NCBI RefSeq assembly: GCF_932276165.1
Contig: NC_063999.1
Coordinates: forward strand, 2,048,501-2,112,500
Direction: 5' to 3'
Source: Plutella xylostella
Taxonomy: Eukaryota > Arthropoda > Insecta > Lepidoptera > Plutellidae
Length of the DNA: 64,000 nucleotides
In this document: in pieces, positions 48,060 through 59,690 of the stretch
How the letters are laid out: each line of letters begins with the position of its first letter
Numbering within the stretch: position 1 is the stretch's first letter
The notes under the pieces: generated by a model
Database searches by the model: none
What the model was told of the DNA's origin: nothing
The model's input: the letters and a program-made list of their open reading frames with translations, nothing else
Translations under genes and position numbers: made by a program

Positions 48060-48526
48060 CACTCACGGGCAATTAAAAGGTTCCAATGAGAAAAGAACCA
48101 ACTTACTCCTTATCCGAAAAAGCTAACTTAATGACGCATTCTGAAACATTGAAGTACATTTAACAAAGCATCAGGATACACTCACGGGCAATGAAAAGGT
48201 TCCACTAAGAAAAACACAAAGTTACTTCTAAATGGAAAACGCTAGCTTAATGACGCCTTCTGCAACATCGAAGTACATTTAACAGAGCATCAGGATATTT
48301 CCAACTAAAATCGGTAATATTTTGTTCCAATTTTAAATAAAATGTTTGGAAAAATTGGGGTCGTTTGTTGTCGGCATTTTGTGAGTGGAACTTTTTCATT
48401 GCCCGGCAGTGTAATACCAACTAAAACGGTAATATTTTATTCAAATTTGAAATTAAATGTTTGAAACAATTGGGATCGTTTGGTGTCGGAATTTTGTGAG
48501 TGGAACTTTTTCATTGCCTGTGATTG
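48060..48526. mobile_element. Self-nested MITE (CACTCACGGGCAATG family)
   Basis: An outer copy (48060-48176 plus 48414-48526, TA at 48058 and 48527) is split by a complete inner copy of the same family (48179-48411, TA at 48177 and 48412). Both have ends cactcacgggcaat and cattgcc(c/t)g, and the same internal words (gaagtacatttaaca, gcatcagga, ggtaatatttt, gtgtcgg, attttgtgagtggaac). Non-coding. Confidence 0.85.
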
Positions 48527-48539
48527 TATTATTATACTT

Positions 48540-49490
48540 GGTACTTACACATTCCCTAGCGATATATATGGATATGAAGCAAAATAGAATGCCTATGTAG
48601 TCGTGACACCACAAAGGAAGATCTGCTAAAGATAAAATGCAGTCCACTTGATACTGCCTCAGCTAATAGTTCATAGCCAGCCTTGTGTGTTGTGACCTTT
48701 ATATCTACTTATTACTTAGTTTCCAGTCACAAAGACATAAATATACCTACCCAGTTCCTATTTGAGTGAATCTACCAAACATGAAGTTACCCAATACTCA
48801 ATGTCAATTTAGCCAACTACCTTTAATTTTTGCTAACTTCGAGTTGTGAAAGTGGTAGTTAAAATCTATAAATCTGACAGAATATAGAGAAGTGTGAGCT
48901 TAAGAAGTATCCGCAAATGCGGATTTTCTCAGCCAGGATCTGCATAGAAGTGACAAAATTCGTTCGAAATTTTATTCGCGGTGTGAACAGATGAACTTCG
49001 AGCGCGGAATATAATTCGCGCGAATTTATTTCGCCAGGCTAAATATTCGCTGTGCGGACAGCCTTACGTTCTGAAACTATAAATAATTAAGAAAAAGTAT
49101 TTTTTTTTGAAGAACATAATGTTTTGACAACTCTAAAATTATTATTTTTTACTTCATAATCGAATATTACTGTAATTGATATTCTATGGTACTACTTGTT
49201 TGTTCCCGAGATTTTCATGAGTTTACACTTTACGCCCTTATTAAAATACACCAACTAGGCGTTGACGCTAAAATCTAATCACAATATCGACGCGGAAAAT
49301 CCATTTGAAAATGGTTGAAATATTTCGGTAGCGGAGCGGGATTCTTGCGGCCTTTGTGCTTAATGGATGATGTTCACAATAGGAGGACATTTAGACGTTA
49401 TTTATGACGCACACCGCCGGAGACACAACTGCGTAACGCCGAAGTTATGTGGTAAAGGAACTAAAACATAATACCTACTTGGTATTTTTA
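48540..49490. other. Intron, no gene seen
   Basis: AT-rich non-coding sequence. Bases 48975-49050 contain repeated ttcgcg/aattcgcg words but no longer structure. Confidence 0.4.
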
Positions 49491-49495
49491 AGCTA

Positions 49496-49714
49496 CACTC
49501 ACTCAAAATGCCGAGTCCAAACAACCCAATCTTTTTCACATATTTAATTAAAAATTTAATTTGAACAAAATATTACTGTTATATTACTGTTGGTAATATC
49601 CTGATACTCTATTAAATGTACTTCAATGTTACAAAGGCATCATTAAGCTAGCCTTTTCCGATTAGGAGTAATGTAATACTTTTCTCAGTGGAAACTTTTC
49701 ATTGCCCGTGAGTG
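49496..49714. mobile_element. MITE of the CACTCACGGGCAATG family, single copy
   Basis: Starts cactcactcaaaatgcc and ends ttttcattgcccgtgagtg, with TA on each side (49494-49495 and 49715-49716). The internal words are in reverse order relative to 48179-48411, so it is in the opposite orientation. Confidence 0.75.
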
Positions 49715-50277
49715 TAAATGCCAACGGAAAAAAAATCTCAGATCTCGCGTGTTAATTCGCGAAACACAGCATGTATAATGTTACTAAGGGTGTGCTTAGC
49801 CATATTTTAACAAAATCCGCTTTGCCGTGTAAACGCTATCGACATTTTACTGTTTAACGTCGGGGTTTCTTAAAAAATATTACAGGAAAAATGGTAGCGT
49901 AAAATAATTATGAATAAGTCATCTTCTTAATTATGTACTTTGGAAAACTATCGATAACACGGACAAACGAACATACTTACAGACACATGATGAGATTTAA
50001 AAGTATCTATAACTATACTCTCACATGTATTTATCTTTGACACCCTGGGGCTGTGCATTCATTCTAGGATAAAAATTATGTACAAAGGATTTTTTAAGTA
50101 TAAATAGATAATTTAAATAATTATAAATTCATAGTGACCAAATAATGTAATAAAATAAGTAATGGTCTCAAAAAGGCTACGGCTAGAAAGACTGGATTTT
50201 ATAACCCATTTTTCTCCAAACATTGCAAATTTCTCGGCTCTTCTGGAGAAAAGAGGATGGGCAAAAATATATGGGAG

Positions 50278-51363
50278 CTGGGACCACCCTCCAATAGCAA
50301 TAAGACTAACATCGTTGGATAGGTCTTGTCAATAGGAATAACTTTTGCTTTGACAGCTTTGTTGTCACAGTTGTCCGTTCAGAGATATATGACTTATAAG
50401 TTCCGATACTCGTCAGTTCATCTTACTGCTATTGGAGGATGGACCACCCTCCAATAGCAGTAAGACTAATGTCGTTGGATAGGTCTTGTCAATAGGAATA
50501 ACTTTTGCTTTGACAGCTTTGTTGTCACAGTTGTCCGTTCAGAGATTTATGACATATAAGTTCCGATAGGATAAAATGTAGTCTTAAAATTAATGGTGGA
50601 GGAGTGTTGTGTTTGTGGTCATCGTATATGGTGACCTCTTTGTGAAGTGACAGTTCACCTGTCACGTTTATTAAGAAAATGGCAGCTAACAAGCAATTGT
50701 ATTATTAATTACCGCCAATCCGCAATGTATTTTTGCAGTAAGATGAACTGACGACTATCGGAACTTATAAGTCAAATATCTCTGAATGGACAACTGTGAC
50801 AACAAAGCTGTCAAAGCAAAAGTTATTCCTATTGACAAGACCTATCCAACGATATTAGTCTTAATGCTATTGGAGGGTGGTCCAGCCTCAAATAGCAGTA
50901 AGATGAACTGACGAGTATCGGAACTTATAAGTCAAATATCTCTGAACGGACAACTGTGACAACAAAGCTGTCAAAGCAAAAGTTATTCCTATTGACAAGA
51001 CCTATCCAACGACATTAGTCTTACTGCTATTGGAGGGTGGTCCAGCCTCCAATAGCAGTAAGATGAACAGACGAGTATCGGAACTTATAAGTCAAATATC
51101 TCTGAACGGACAACTGTGACAACAAAGCTGTCAAAGCAAAAGTTATTCCTATTGACAAGACCTATCCAACGATATTAGTCTTACTGCTATTGGAGGGTGG
51201 TCCAGCCTCCAATAGCAGTAAGATGAACTGACGAGTATCCGAACTTATAAGTCAAATATCTCTGAACGGACCACTGTGACAACAAAGCTGTCATAGCAAA
51301 AGTTATTCCTATTGACAAGACCTATCCAACGATGTTAGTCTTAATGCTATTGGAGGGTGGTCC
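50278..51363. repeat. 160-bp tandem repeats in inverted arrangement
   Basis: About two 160-base units in one orientation (50280-50575; boundaries at ggaccaccctccaatagca near 50281 and 50441) face about four units in the opposite orientation (about 50740-51360; tggagggtgg at 50871, 51031, 51191 and 51351). A single-copy spacer of about 160 bases separates them. The outer ends, gggaccaccctccaatagca and its complement, form terminal inverted repeats. Units are very similar, differing at a few positions. No ORF. It could be a non-autonomous transposon with tandemly expanded arms. Confidence 0.85.
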
Positions 51364-52312
51364 CAATCTGCCCATTGTCATTTGGCCGTTTGTTTAGTCT
51401 CGCGCGTTAATGGCAGGCGCTAAGCGGTTTTTGTGCGAAATGACCGGAACAATTGCCGAGATATACGGGTTTAACCGGTTTAAACCGGAGAATGCCGCAT
51501 ATCAAACATAAAATCTTTACATTCCTTACAGTTATACTCGTATAAAAAGTATAAAGAAAAGTGTTCAAGGGTTCATTTATTAGGAATTCTTAGTAACGGA
51601 TTGGTGTGTTCTACTGATATGTTGTGGTCTGATTGGTAGATAATGGCTAGAATAGTGTTTTTCAACCTTTTTCATGACGCGACCCCCCTGGTATAAAAAA
51701 ATATTTCGCGACCCCCTTGGCCCTTTCGGTTTTTTATCATGTATGTATGTGTATGTTACAGTATTCCCAATATTCATTCCATACGACGCGTATTGATGGT
51801 TTCCATGATTAGGATTCAAAGTAGTACATACTTATCGGATTTAAAAACACATTATTTTAGAATAACACACTTAGAATACGTGTGCCCATGTACATAGGTA
51901 TACGTACAACTAATGCCATTTTATTATTATAGCCTTTATTTTCCCAAACTTAATAGAAATTCCATGCGATAGAGAATACATTAAAATCATAATAATTCAA
52001 TCATTAGTTAAATATTTCATAGTGTAAAATTAAAATAAATATTTCATTGTATTAACCTAAAAATTCAACATTTCATGTACTTAACAAATTATAAAATTTT
52101 AAATATCATTTACCATATTATATATATTTTACAAAATTACTATTAATATTAATAATTTAAATGCATAATTAAATTAATTTAATAAACATTACTATCATAC
52201 AAACCAATAGCAATAACTAATATAATTTACTAAATTAAGCCTTAATTAATATTAATAATTTAAATTCCATTAAACAAAACATAAAAATTTATTTAAATCA
52301 TGCAAGTATTTC

Positions 52313-53812
52313 TTAAATAATTGTAGTCTGGGACGTCCATTGTTGGACGTAGGCCTCCTCCATCCGTCTCCAGTGGTCCCTGTCTGCCGCGAGCCGCGTC
52401 CAGGTCCTGCCCGCCAGCTGCACGATGTCGTCCACCCAGCGCCGCCGCGGCCTGCCTCGCCCGCGCCGGGTGTCCCGTACCTGCCAGTGCAGCACCCTTT
52501 CGCTCCATCGTCCATCTGTCACTCGTGATATATGGCCAGCCCATCTCCATTTTAAGCTACATGCCATCTCTACTGCGTCTATGAGTTTTGTTTTATGTCT
52601 GATGTCCAACGCCCTCACTCTGTCTGTTAGTTTTAAGCCTAACATACTTCTTTCTGCCGATCTTTGGAAAACTTGTAATTTGTTGGTTATTGTTTTTGTA
52701 AGAGGCCAGGTCTGACAGCCGTAGAGTAGCGTCGGCAGTACTACAGAGTCGAAGGCTTTCTTTTTTAGTCCTAATGGCAATTTGGATTTGAAGACATCTT
52801 TCAACGACCAGTATTTGTTCCACGCTTTCGCTACTCTTCTCTCCACTTCTTTGATGCCCCAGTTTTCCATAGCAATATTTTGACCCAGGTAGACATAGTT
52901 TTGGACGTAGTTCACTAGTTTCCCTTGGACAAGTGTGTCTTTCTGTTCGCCGTTTGTGAGTATACATGTTTTATCGGGATTCATAGCTAATCCACACGCT
53001 CTACTTTGCTCATCTAATGTGCTGAGCATAAATTGTAACTCTTCATGGCTTTCACTCAGGAGCACTATGTCGTCAGCAAATCTCAGATGATTTAGTTGCT
53101 CTCCGTTAATGTTCAGTCCAATAGAGTCCCAATTTAATCTTCTGAAGGTGTATTCTAATAGAGCTGTAAAAAGTTTTGGGGAAACAGGGTCTCCTTGTCT
53201 CACTCCTCGTTTGATAACGAAGGGGTCGCCCTTCCGCTCTAGTTTGACTACTCCCTTGCTTTTAGAGTAGATTTCCTTTAATATTTCAACGTATTGTTTG
53301 GGGACTCCTTGTTCTTTTAGAGCATGCCACAGTGGATCATGTAATATGGAATCAAATGCTTTTGCGTAATCCACAAATGCAATGTATATAGTTTTTTTGA
53401 ATTCTGAGAATTTTTCAACGATCTGGGTCAATGTGAACATGTGGTCAGTTGTGGAGAACTTAGCTCTGAAACCGGCCTGCTCTCTCGGTTGATTGAAGTC
53501 TAGTGTTTGCGATATTCGTTTAAGTATTAACTGAGTGAACAGTTTATAAATTGTCTGGAGAAGACTAATTGGCCTATAATTACCAATTTCTTTGGGGTCA
53601 CCTTTTTTGTAGAGTAGTCTTATCACTGCAGTTTCCCATTGTTGTGGAATTATCTTTTGACTTATTATTTCATTAAACAGATAGGTAAGTAGAGGTGTCA
53701 AAGGCTCTACGATTGCTTTTAAGATTTCATTTGTGATGCCATCTTCTCCAGGGCTTTTCGACAGTCTAAGTGACTCTATGGCATGTTGGATTTCTCGCTC
53801 TAAGAATGGTGG
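52313..53812 (-). pseudogene. RTE-clade reverse transcriptase, 3' part of an interrupted ORF
   Basis: A long open frame of about 500 codons on the minus strand. The RT starts with SKSPGEDGITNEILK, then YRPISLLQTIYKLF, an FVDYAKAFDSI block (first catalytic Asp), RQGDPVSPKLF, the catalytic FADD motif and a cysteine-poor C-terminal domain. It ends with WAGHISRVTDGRW, RRGRGRPRRRWVDDI and VQQW, as in RTE/BovB-like proteins. The frame is cut at 53812 by the inner hAT and resumes in frame at 58368. The endonuclease half is not recognised, so the element is 5'-truncated or decayed. Confidence 0.9.
53805..53812. repeat. Left 8-bp target duplication of inner hAT
   Basis: aatggtgg, identical to 58360-58367 on the other side of the inner hAT. 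Confidence 0.9.
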
Positions 53813-54279
53813 CAGGCGCGGATACACCCATATGGGCAAGATGGGCATGCCCATCACCTAAATGGCTTGCGATATCACACCACGGTATTTTAATATTATA
53901 ATTAAGTTAATTTATCACTTTAGATAAAAGAAATATCTATGCAGTGTGAATTTTTTCTTCAGAAAAATACAAAAAATATTTGCGTGCGTGGAACGAAACG
54001 TAGAACACTCACAGAGTATGTGTCATGCATCATGCATTTCCTGTCAAACCTACGTCGTACGTCATAGGTATTTTGACAGTTGGCGCGGAAAGCGTTCACA
54101 GACTTCAAATTACGTACTTCCTTCCTTGCGGTCCTTCTCATTTTTTTTCAACAATCGGAAAAGTTACGGATAACTTAAATTTTTGTTATTTTTGGATTTT
54201 TTGGTTTAAAACAAACCTAGCAATACGTGTTAAGTGTTAGTGTTTATTGTTATTGAACTGTTCTACGTATATAGAAAAA

Positions 54280-57200
54280 ATGGTAAGTCAAAAATATTTG
54301 TGTGTGTGTTTGTTTGTTTTATTTTTAGGGCTGGGGCTGGGTGGGTTGGTAACTTTATAACTTACTAATAAGTAATACTAAAACATCCTAAATAACTTAT
54401 TGTCCATTATTCCTATTTCTAATCCTACACCTACTATCGCAGCTTTCCGTAATAGCAAACTAAATTTTAAATAAGTACGTAAGGTACTTACATAATACCT
54501 AATTATCAAATATAATATCCACTAAGCATTTATTAATTATTGCCTAGTATAGCCCATCTGGATTTGCGATGGTTTTATTTATTTGGGTTATATTGGTTCA
54601 GTTTGTATTTAATTAAGTTATTTATTGTAAGTACCTACTTACTGCAGGCCGTTTTCGGCCGTCCGCTGCGTTGAGAGCAGCTCGCTCGGCGGCACGGCAC
54701 GGCATCGGCAGCGGAGGCATTTGTTTGCGCGATAGAGTAGGTAGAGATAGGTGCGATTAGGTAGGTAGGTATGTTTGAAGCCGAGTGAGTGAATTTCGGG
54801 CGCTGCTCTCGCGCGGGCGGGCGGCGGCGGCGGCGGTGGCGGGGCATTTTTTCTATGAATATGTATTATGCGTATGCGTATTTGTCTGACCGGCGTAATG
54901 AAATGACCAATGTGACTACCTCTACCTACTAATTATATGTTCATCGTAAAAGTGGTTTTAAATAGGTATTTAACTACTTACATACTTTTTATTTTGTTTT
55001 GCTGACTATTGCTTGCTTGTGCAATTGTGCATGTTCTTTGTTGCATTGTTTACAGGGTGATGAGAATGAGGGTAATGCAGAGAAAAAGGGTGGTGGTACC
55101 AAACGGAACCAAAATACGGCTTTTACGCGAAAAATTAACACATATTTTATTAAGAAACCAAGAGTTGAAATCGAAGCTGTCGCATCAAATGATGTTTGTG
55201 AAATTGGGCGTCATTCAGTTATTAACAATGATAACCTTGCTATTGCTTCTTCTTCTGATCAGTGCACGGCCACAGCTCTAACAGCACCGTCATCATCATC
55301 AACTAACACTGCTGACTCACACATGTCATTGAACTCTGCATTTGCTTCGGATATAGGAAACTATGTTTCTGATACAAAAAAAATGCGTGAACTACCAGAT
55401 GCTACTAAAGCTCTATTACTTGAAAATCATTGGGTGCCTCCACTTGACTACGATTTTCCCTACGAGATCATACAAAAAAATGGAAAATCGTACAAAAAAC
55501 ATGTTCAACGGTCACATCTCCAGAAATTCCATTGGCTTGTGCTATCACATAAAGATCAGGGGCTTTATTGTAAATATTGTTCATTATTTCTAGCTAATTC
55601 TGATATTGATTCCGTGAGATCTAACCCCGGACGTCTTGTTAATGAACCATTGAAATGCTTCAATAACTTGTTGGGTGAAAATGGTTTATTACTGAAGCAT
55701 CAAGGTAATAAATACCATAAGGCGGCTGTTGAAAGGGGGAAAAGCTTTTTGGCGTGTCATCATAAGCCAGAGCTCGATATCGCGAACCGAATTTCGACAC
55801 AAAGAATGGAGCAAGTGGCAGAAAATAGGGATCGCTTACGACCAATAATAAAAACTATAATATTATGCGGCCGTCAAAATATACCCTTACGTGGACACAG
55901 GGACGATGGTGACATTCTCAGCACAAATACTAACCGTAGTGATGTATCTTCTGAAGGCAATTTTCGGGCACTGTTAAAGTTCAGAATAGATGCAGGCGAT
56001 TCACAACTACTAAACCATTTAAAAACAGCAAGTTCAAAAGCCACTTATATAAGTAAAACAGTACAAAATGAATTGATAAACATTTGTAAAGAACACATCC
56101 AGAGAACTATATTGCAAAACGTAAAAAAAGCTAAGTTTTATTCGATAATTTTTGACGAGACAACTGATGTATCGCATACGGAACAGATGAGTCTATCATT
56201 AAGATATTTGAGTAATGATGTAGGAATCAAGGAAGATTTCATATGCTTTTGCGATGCCTACGAAATGCTAGACTGCGAAAACGCAAAGACCGCAGAAGAC
56301 TCAAAAGAATTGCGACTCACAGGCATACAATTAGCGAAAATCGTTGAAAATATATGCGGCAAATTTGAACTGGATTTAGCGTACTGCGTAGGCATAGGAA
56401 CGGACAGCTGTTCTGTAATGGCCTCAGATGTAAAAGGTGCTGTGCAGGAACTGTGCAAAAAAGCTGTAAACGCAAAACGTTGCCCGTGTAGTAATCATGC
56501 CTTAAATAACTCATTGGCCAAGTCATCAAACGTCGTTTCGTGCAGAAACACTACTGGAACAATGAGAAAAATTGTAGCCTTTGCAAACGCATCTGCAAAA
56601 AGGCATAGAATATTCACGGACGAACTTGGCGGTGCAATACAGAGTATATGTGAAACACGATGGGTAGAGAGACATGACGGCCATTTACAATTCCAAGGCG
56701 ATAATTTGGTTAAAATTTGTAACGCTTTGGAGATAATATCGTCATGGCAAGATAACAAAACTTCAAGTGACGCTCACTGTCTCTTGCAAACGATACGAAG
56801 CTCTGATTTTATCATTACATCTATATGCCTGTGCGATGTTCTAGGTAAGTAAAAGAAAATCATAACTAGTTATTTATGTATTGTATAAATATTTGGTTTC
56901 TATGAGTCAGATAACATTTTTCATTTCAGGAACTACAGTTTCGTTGAGCCGCTTACTGCAAACTGCATCAATTGACATCAAAAGAGCCACCGATGCTATA
57001 AAGGATGTCCTGGAAGTATTAGGTACGAAACGCCAAAACGCCGAGTCTGTGTTCAAGCAATTATTTTCCGAGGCTACAGAGCAAGCAAAACAGTTGGATG
57101 TTACCTTAAAATCCCCACGTACAGTTGGAAGACAAAAAAACAGACCCAATTATCAGGCGAATTCGGTCGAAGAGTATTTCCGGAAATCCGTATATATACC

Positions 57201-57723
57201 GCTATTGGATAATGTGAGCAATGATTTAACACACAGATTGTCTCCGGAAGTACTAGACCTATTTCGGTTGGGTGTTTTTCTCCCCAAATCGAATGTCGAC
57301 CCTGAAATCCACGTAGATACAGTTAAAGAAGTAGTCCAGATGTACCGGCATTTTATAAAAGATAGCCCATCAACAGTAATCAATGAATACCGACTCTGGA
57401 TGGCCAAATGGAAAAGAGAAAGTGAAAACAATTCCGCCATACCAGAGACGGTAGCTCATCTCATTATGGAATGCGACCAGGATTTATATCCCAATATAAA
57501 ATGTTTTTTACAAATATTGGCAACACTTCCGGTGAGCGTAGCTACCGCTGAGAGGTCATTTTCGACTCTTCGCAGGGTAAAATCCTGGTTGCGTGCCTCA
57601 ATGGCACAGGAAAGATTATCTGGGCTCGCTCTTCTAAACATTCATAAAGACGTGGCCGTGGACGTTGATGAGATAATCAACGTGTTTGCAAACAGAAAAC
57701 GCAAACTAGATTTTGTCATTTAA
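54280..57723 (+). CDS. hAT-family transposase (TTF-type zinc finger, DUF4371, ZMYM1/P52rIPK-like)
   Basis: Cut-and-paste transposase of 861 residues. Exons: 54280-54282 (only the ATG, followed at once by GTAAGT), 55056-56844 and 56930-57723; both junctions keep frame. A start inside the second exon's open frame (54999) would translate through the intron acceptor and is unlikely. After a charged, Ser-rich N-terminus comes a TTF-type finger region with GLYCKYCSLF and KYHKAAVERG. Then DUF4371 with FDETTDVSHTEQM (Asp about 368), GIGTDSCSVM (Asp about 451), KRCPCSNHALNNSL, and CETRWVERHDG (Glu about 534). These fit the DDE triad of hAT enzymes. The C-terminus has the dimerisation region LPVSVATAERSFSTLRRVKS and LRASMAQERLSGLALLNIH. 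No stop or frameshift. The reading frame is clearly better preserved than that of other elements here. Confidence 0.9.
54640..54850. other. GC-rich block in the first transposase intron
   Basis: In an AT-rich element, this stretch is strongly GC-rich, with cggcacggcacgg and (cgg)n runs at about 54690-54700 and 54815-54843. It lies between the ATG exon and the main exon. It may hold promoter or splicing signals, or be captured host DNA. No ORF supported. Confidence 0.5.
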
Positions 57724-58359
57724 TCATGCACGTAGGTAAGAGGTAGGTACTTACCTCCTTACTTTAATTTAGTTTTCATCCCTCATGTTCTGAAAGTCCT
57801 TGAGAATTCCCTAAAAATAGGTCTAGTCATGCCCCGGGCTTTTTTTCTAAAATGTATCGAACAATCATAAATATCAAGTTTAAATTTCACAAGCCTTTCA
57901 AATCAAGCTCCTGATGATACTGACTTTGAAAAGCGAGGAAATCTTTAAATCGTGTTAATCTTATTAGGTAACAATGTCTTATTTATGTTTTTTTTATTAT
58001 TATCAAATTATATAATTAATGTTACTTAGTTATAACGTGCTAGTTTTGTTTCAGAAATAAAGTAGGTAGGTACATATATTCATATAAGGTTCATAAAAAT
58101 ATATGAGTGTACTCATTTAAACTTGTATAAGTATATTTTATTTAATTAATCCCTAAATAATGTAAAATAAAGGTAAGTAATATATATCTAATTAAGATAA
58201 TCCCTCTATTCCCTGTTATCATAGTGATATCAGCAGTAGTAGTAGTCAATAATACTGAGCGTACATTAGAACATGTGACTCATGAGCTAGTTTAACTTGG
58301 CTGATTTTCAAGTAGTTAGGCTTGCCCATCACCTATTTTGAGGTCTGGATCCGCGCCTG

Positions 58360-58367
58360 AATGGTGG
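58360..58367. repeat. Right 8-bp target duplication of inner hAT
   Basis: aatggtgg, identical to 53805-53812. Confidence 0.9.
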
Positions 58368-58625
58368 TGGAACTTCGTCATCTGTATAGTTTGATACTTT
58401 ACTCTGATAGAGTTGTGCCGTTTCTGTGTATAGGTTTTTGTAGAAATCTGATGCAATATCCAGTAAATCAATACGGTTCGTAGAGCTGCCACCTTTTTTA
58501 TCATGGAGTGCCGGTATCCATGAGATAGATGTTTTAAGTTGTTTATTCGCTAGTTTAACAGATCCTCTTTTCTCTAAACTTTCTTCTATGACCTTAAATT
58601 GATATTGCCATATATACTAATGCCA
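58368..58625 (-). pseudogene. RTE reverse transcriptase, 5' part of the interrupted ORF
   Basis: The minus-strand frame upstream of the hAT insertion is open for about 85 codons, including RIDYLDIASDFYKNLYTET and SNYTDDEVPPPF. It continues exactly in frame into LEREIQHAIESL on the other side once one copy of the target duplication is removed. This shows the hAT landed within a then-open RT gene. Farther upstream the frame is lost. Confidence 0.85.
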
Positions 58626-58749
58626 TTGCGACCCGGAATTTCTTTTTCGAAATTAGCTTTTTCTATCTGACTTTTTTGAGCATTTCAATATCTTGAATAA
58701 AAGTTTTCAACGGTGAAATGAAAGTAAAAAGACAAACTACCTGGCTTTA

Positions 58750-59690
58750 CAAAAAAAATAATACTTGTGGTCGTCGTCTTTGAATCAGGCAGGAAGGCCT
58801 ACCCACGCTACGTTTGCCTATTCGTGGTCTCCACTCGAGAACTCGTCTACCCCAACGGTTATCGGTTCTTCGGCAGATATGACCAGCCCACTGCCACTTC
58901 AGCTTGCATATTTTGACAGCTATGCCAGTAATCTTAATTCTCTGACTGACGGAAAACCTCATTTCCGATACGATTTATCAGAGAAACCCCAAGCATAGCT
59001 CTCTCTAAAGCACGCTGAGCGACTTTAAATCGGTGGACTAGTCCTACCGTCAGTGCCCACGTCTCTGCACCATACGTCATCACAGGCAGGACGCACTGGT
59101 TGAAATCTTTAGTCTTCAGGCTCTGAGGGATGGCCAAGGAGAATATGTGCTGACGAAGTTTTCCGAATACAGCCCAACCCAGTTGGATGCGCCTTGCAGC
59201 CTCCTTGTCCTTTGTCTCCCCGAGGTAGACATATCTTCCACAAATTTGATTGTTGCCTCACCAACGATCATCGGCTCCAGTTCGATGTGAGCATTGTACC
59301 TATATGACTTTCGTCTTGTCCAAATTTATACCCCGAAGCCTACACGTTGGGAAGCAGCATTTAGGCCACTTCCATCATCCAGCTGAGTTCCTGCAGAGAT
59401 TCTGCCATAATAACGATGTCGTCCGCGAAGCAGAGAGGTGTGTCATGTACTCGCCATTTATACATATGCCAAGTCCGGCGGCATCGTACAGACTCCTCAA
59501 CACCTCGATATAGCGCCATTCGATTTGAAATCTCTGCAACGCTACCAAAATTTCCCATGTCTCGATGGAGTTGAAGGCGTTTTCATAGTCCACAAAGGCT
59601 AGACACAGAGGCTGATTATACTCTTCGGTATTCTGTGTAATCTGCCTTACTGTGTGGATGTGGTCTATTGTACTAAAACAGATCCATGCG
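58750..59690 (-). pseudogene. Second, degraded RTE-type reverse transcriptase fragment
   Basis: Pieces in three frames on the minus strand show RT blocks: LAFVDYENAFNSIETW (about 59560-59610), LGICINGEYM, CVLPVMTYGAETWAL (about 59060-59100), and KWQWAGHICRRTDNRWGRR (about 58850-58915), ending in a truncated GRP region. Frameshifts separate them. Sequence and decay differ from the RT at 52313-53812, so this is an older, different RTE copy. The younger one may have inserted at its 3' end. Confidence 0.8.

Larger units (their letters stand above)
53813..58359 (+). mobile_element. Inner hAT transposon, apparently complete
   Basis: The element is 4547 bases long with short inverted ends caggcgcggatacacc (left) and, read inward from the right, caggcgcggatccaga. 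It is flanked by perfect 8-bp duplications aatggtgg. It carries one gene, a DUF4371/hAT transposase in three exons (54280-57723). It interrupts the RTE reading frame exactly at its target site. Intact ORFs plus perfect duplications point to a recent insertion. Confidence 0.92.

Noticed and set aside
50278..51363. CRISPR-like or classical satellite array
   Set aside because: Units are 160 bases without unique spacers and occur in both orientations around a spacer; a eukaryotic inverted-repeat element fits better.
54999..55055. Transposase start at 54999, giving an N-terminus with LTIACLCNCACS
   Set aside because: The stretch ends in a pyrimidine-rich tttacag acceptor, and an upstream ATG-GTAAGT exon joins in frame at 55056, so it is intron.
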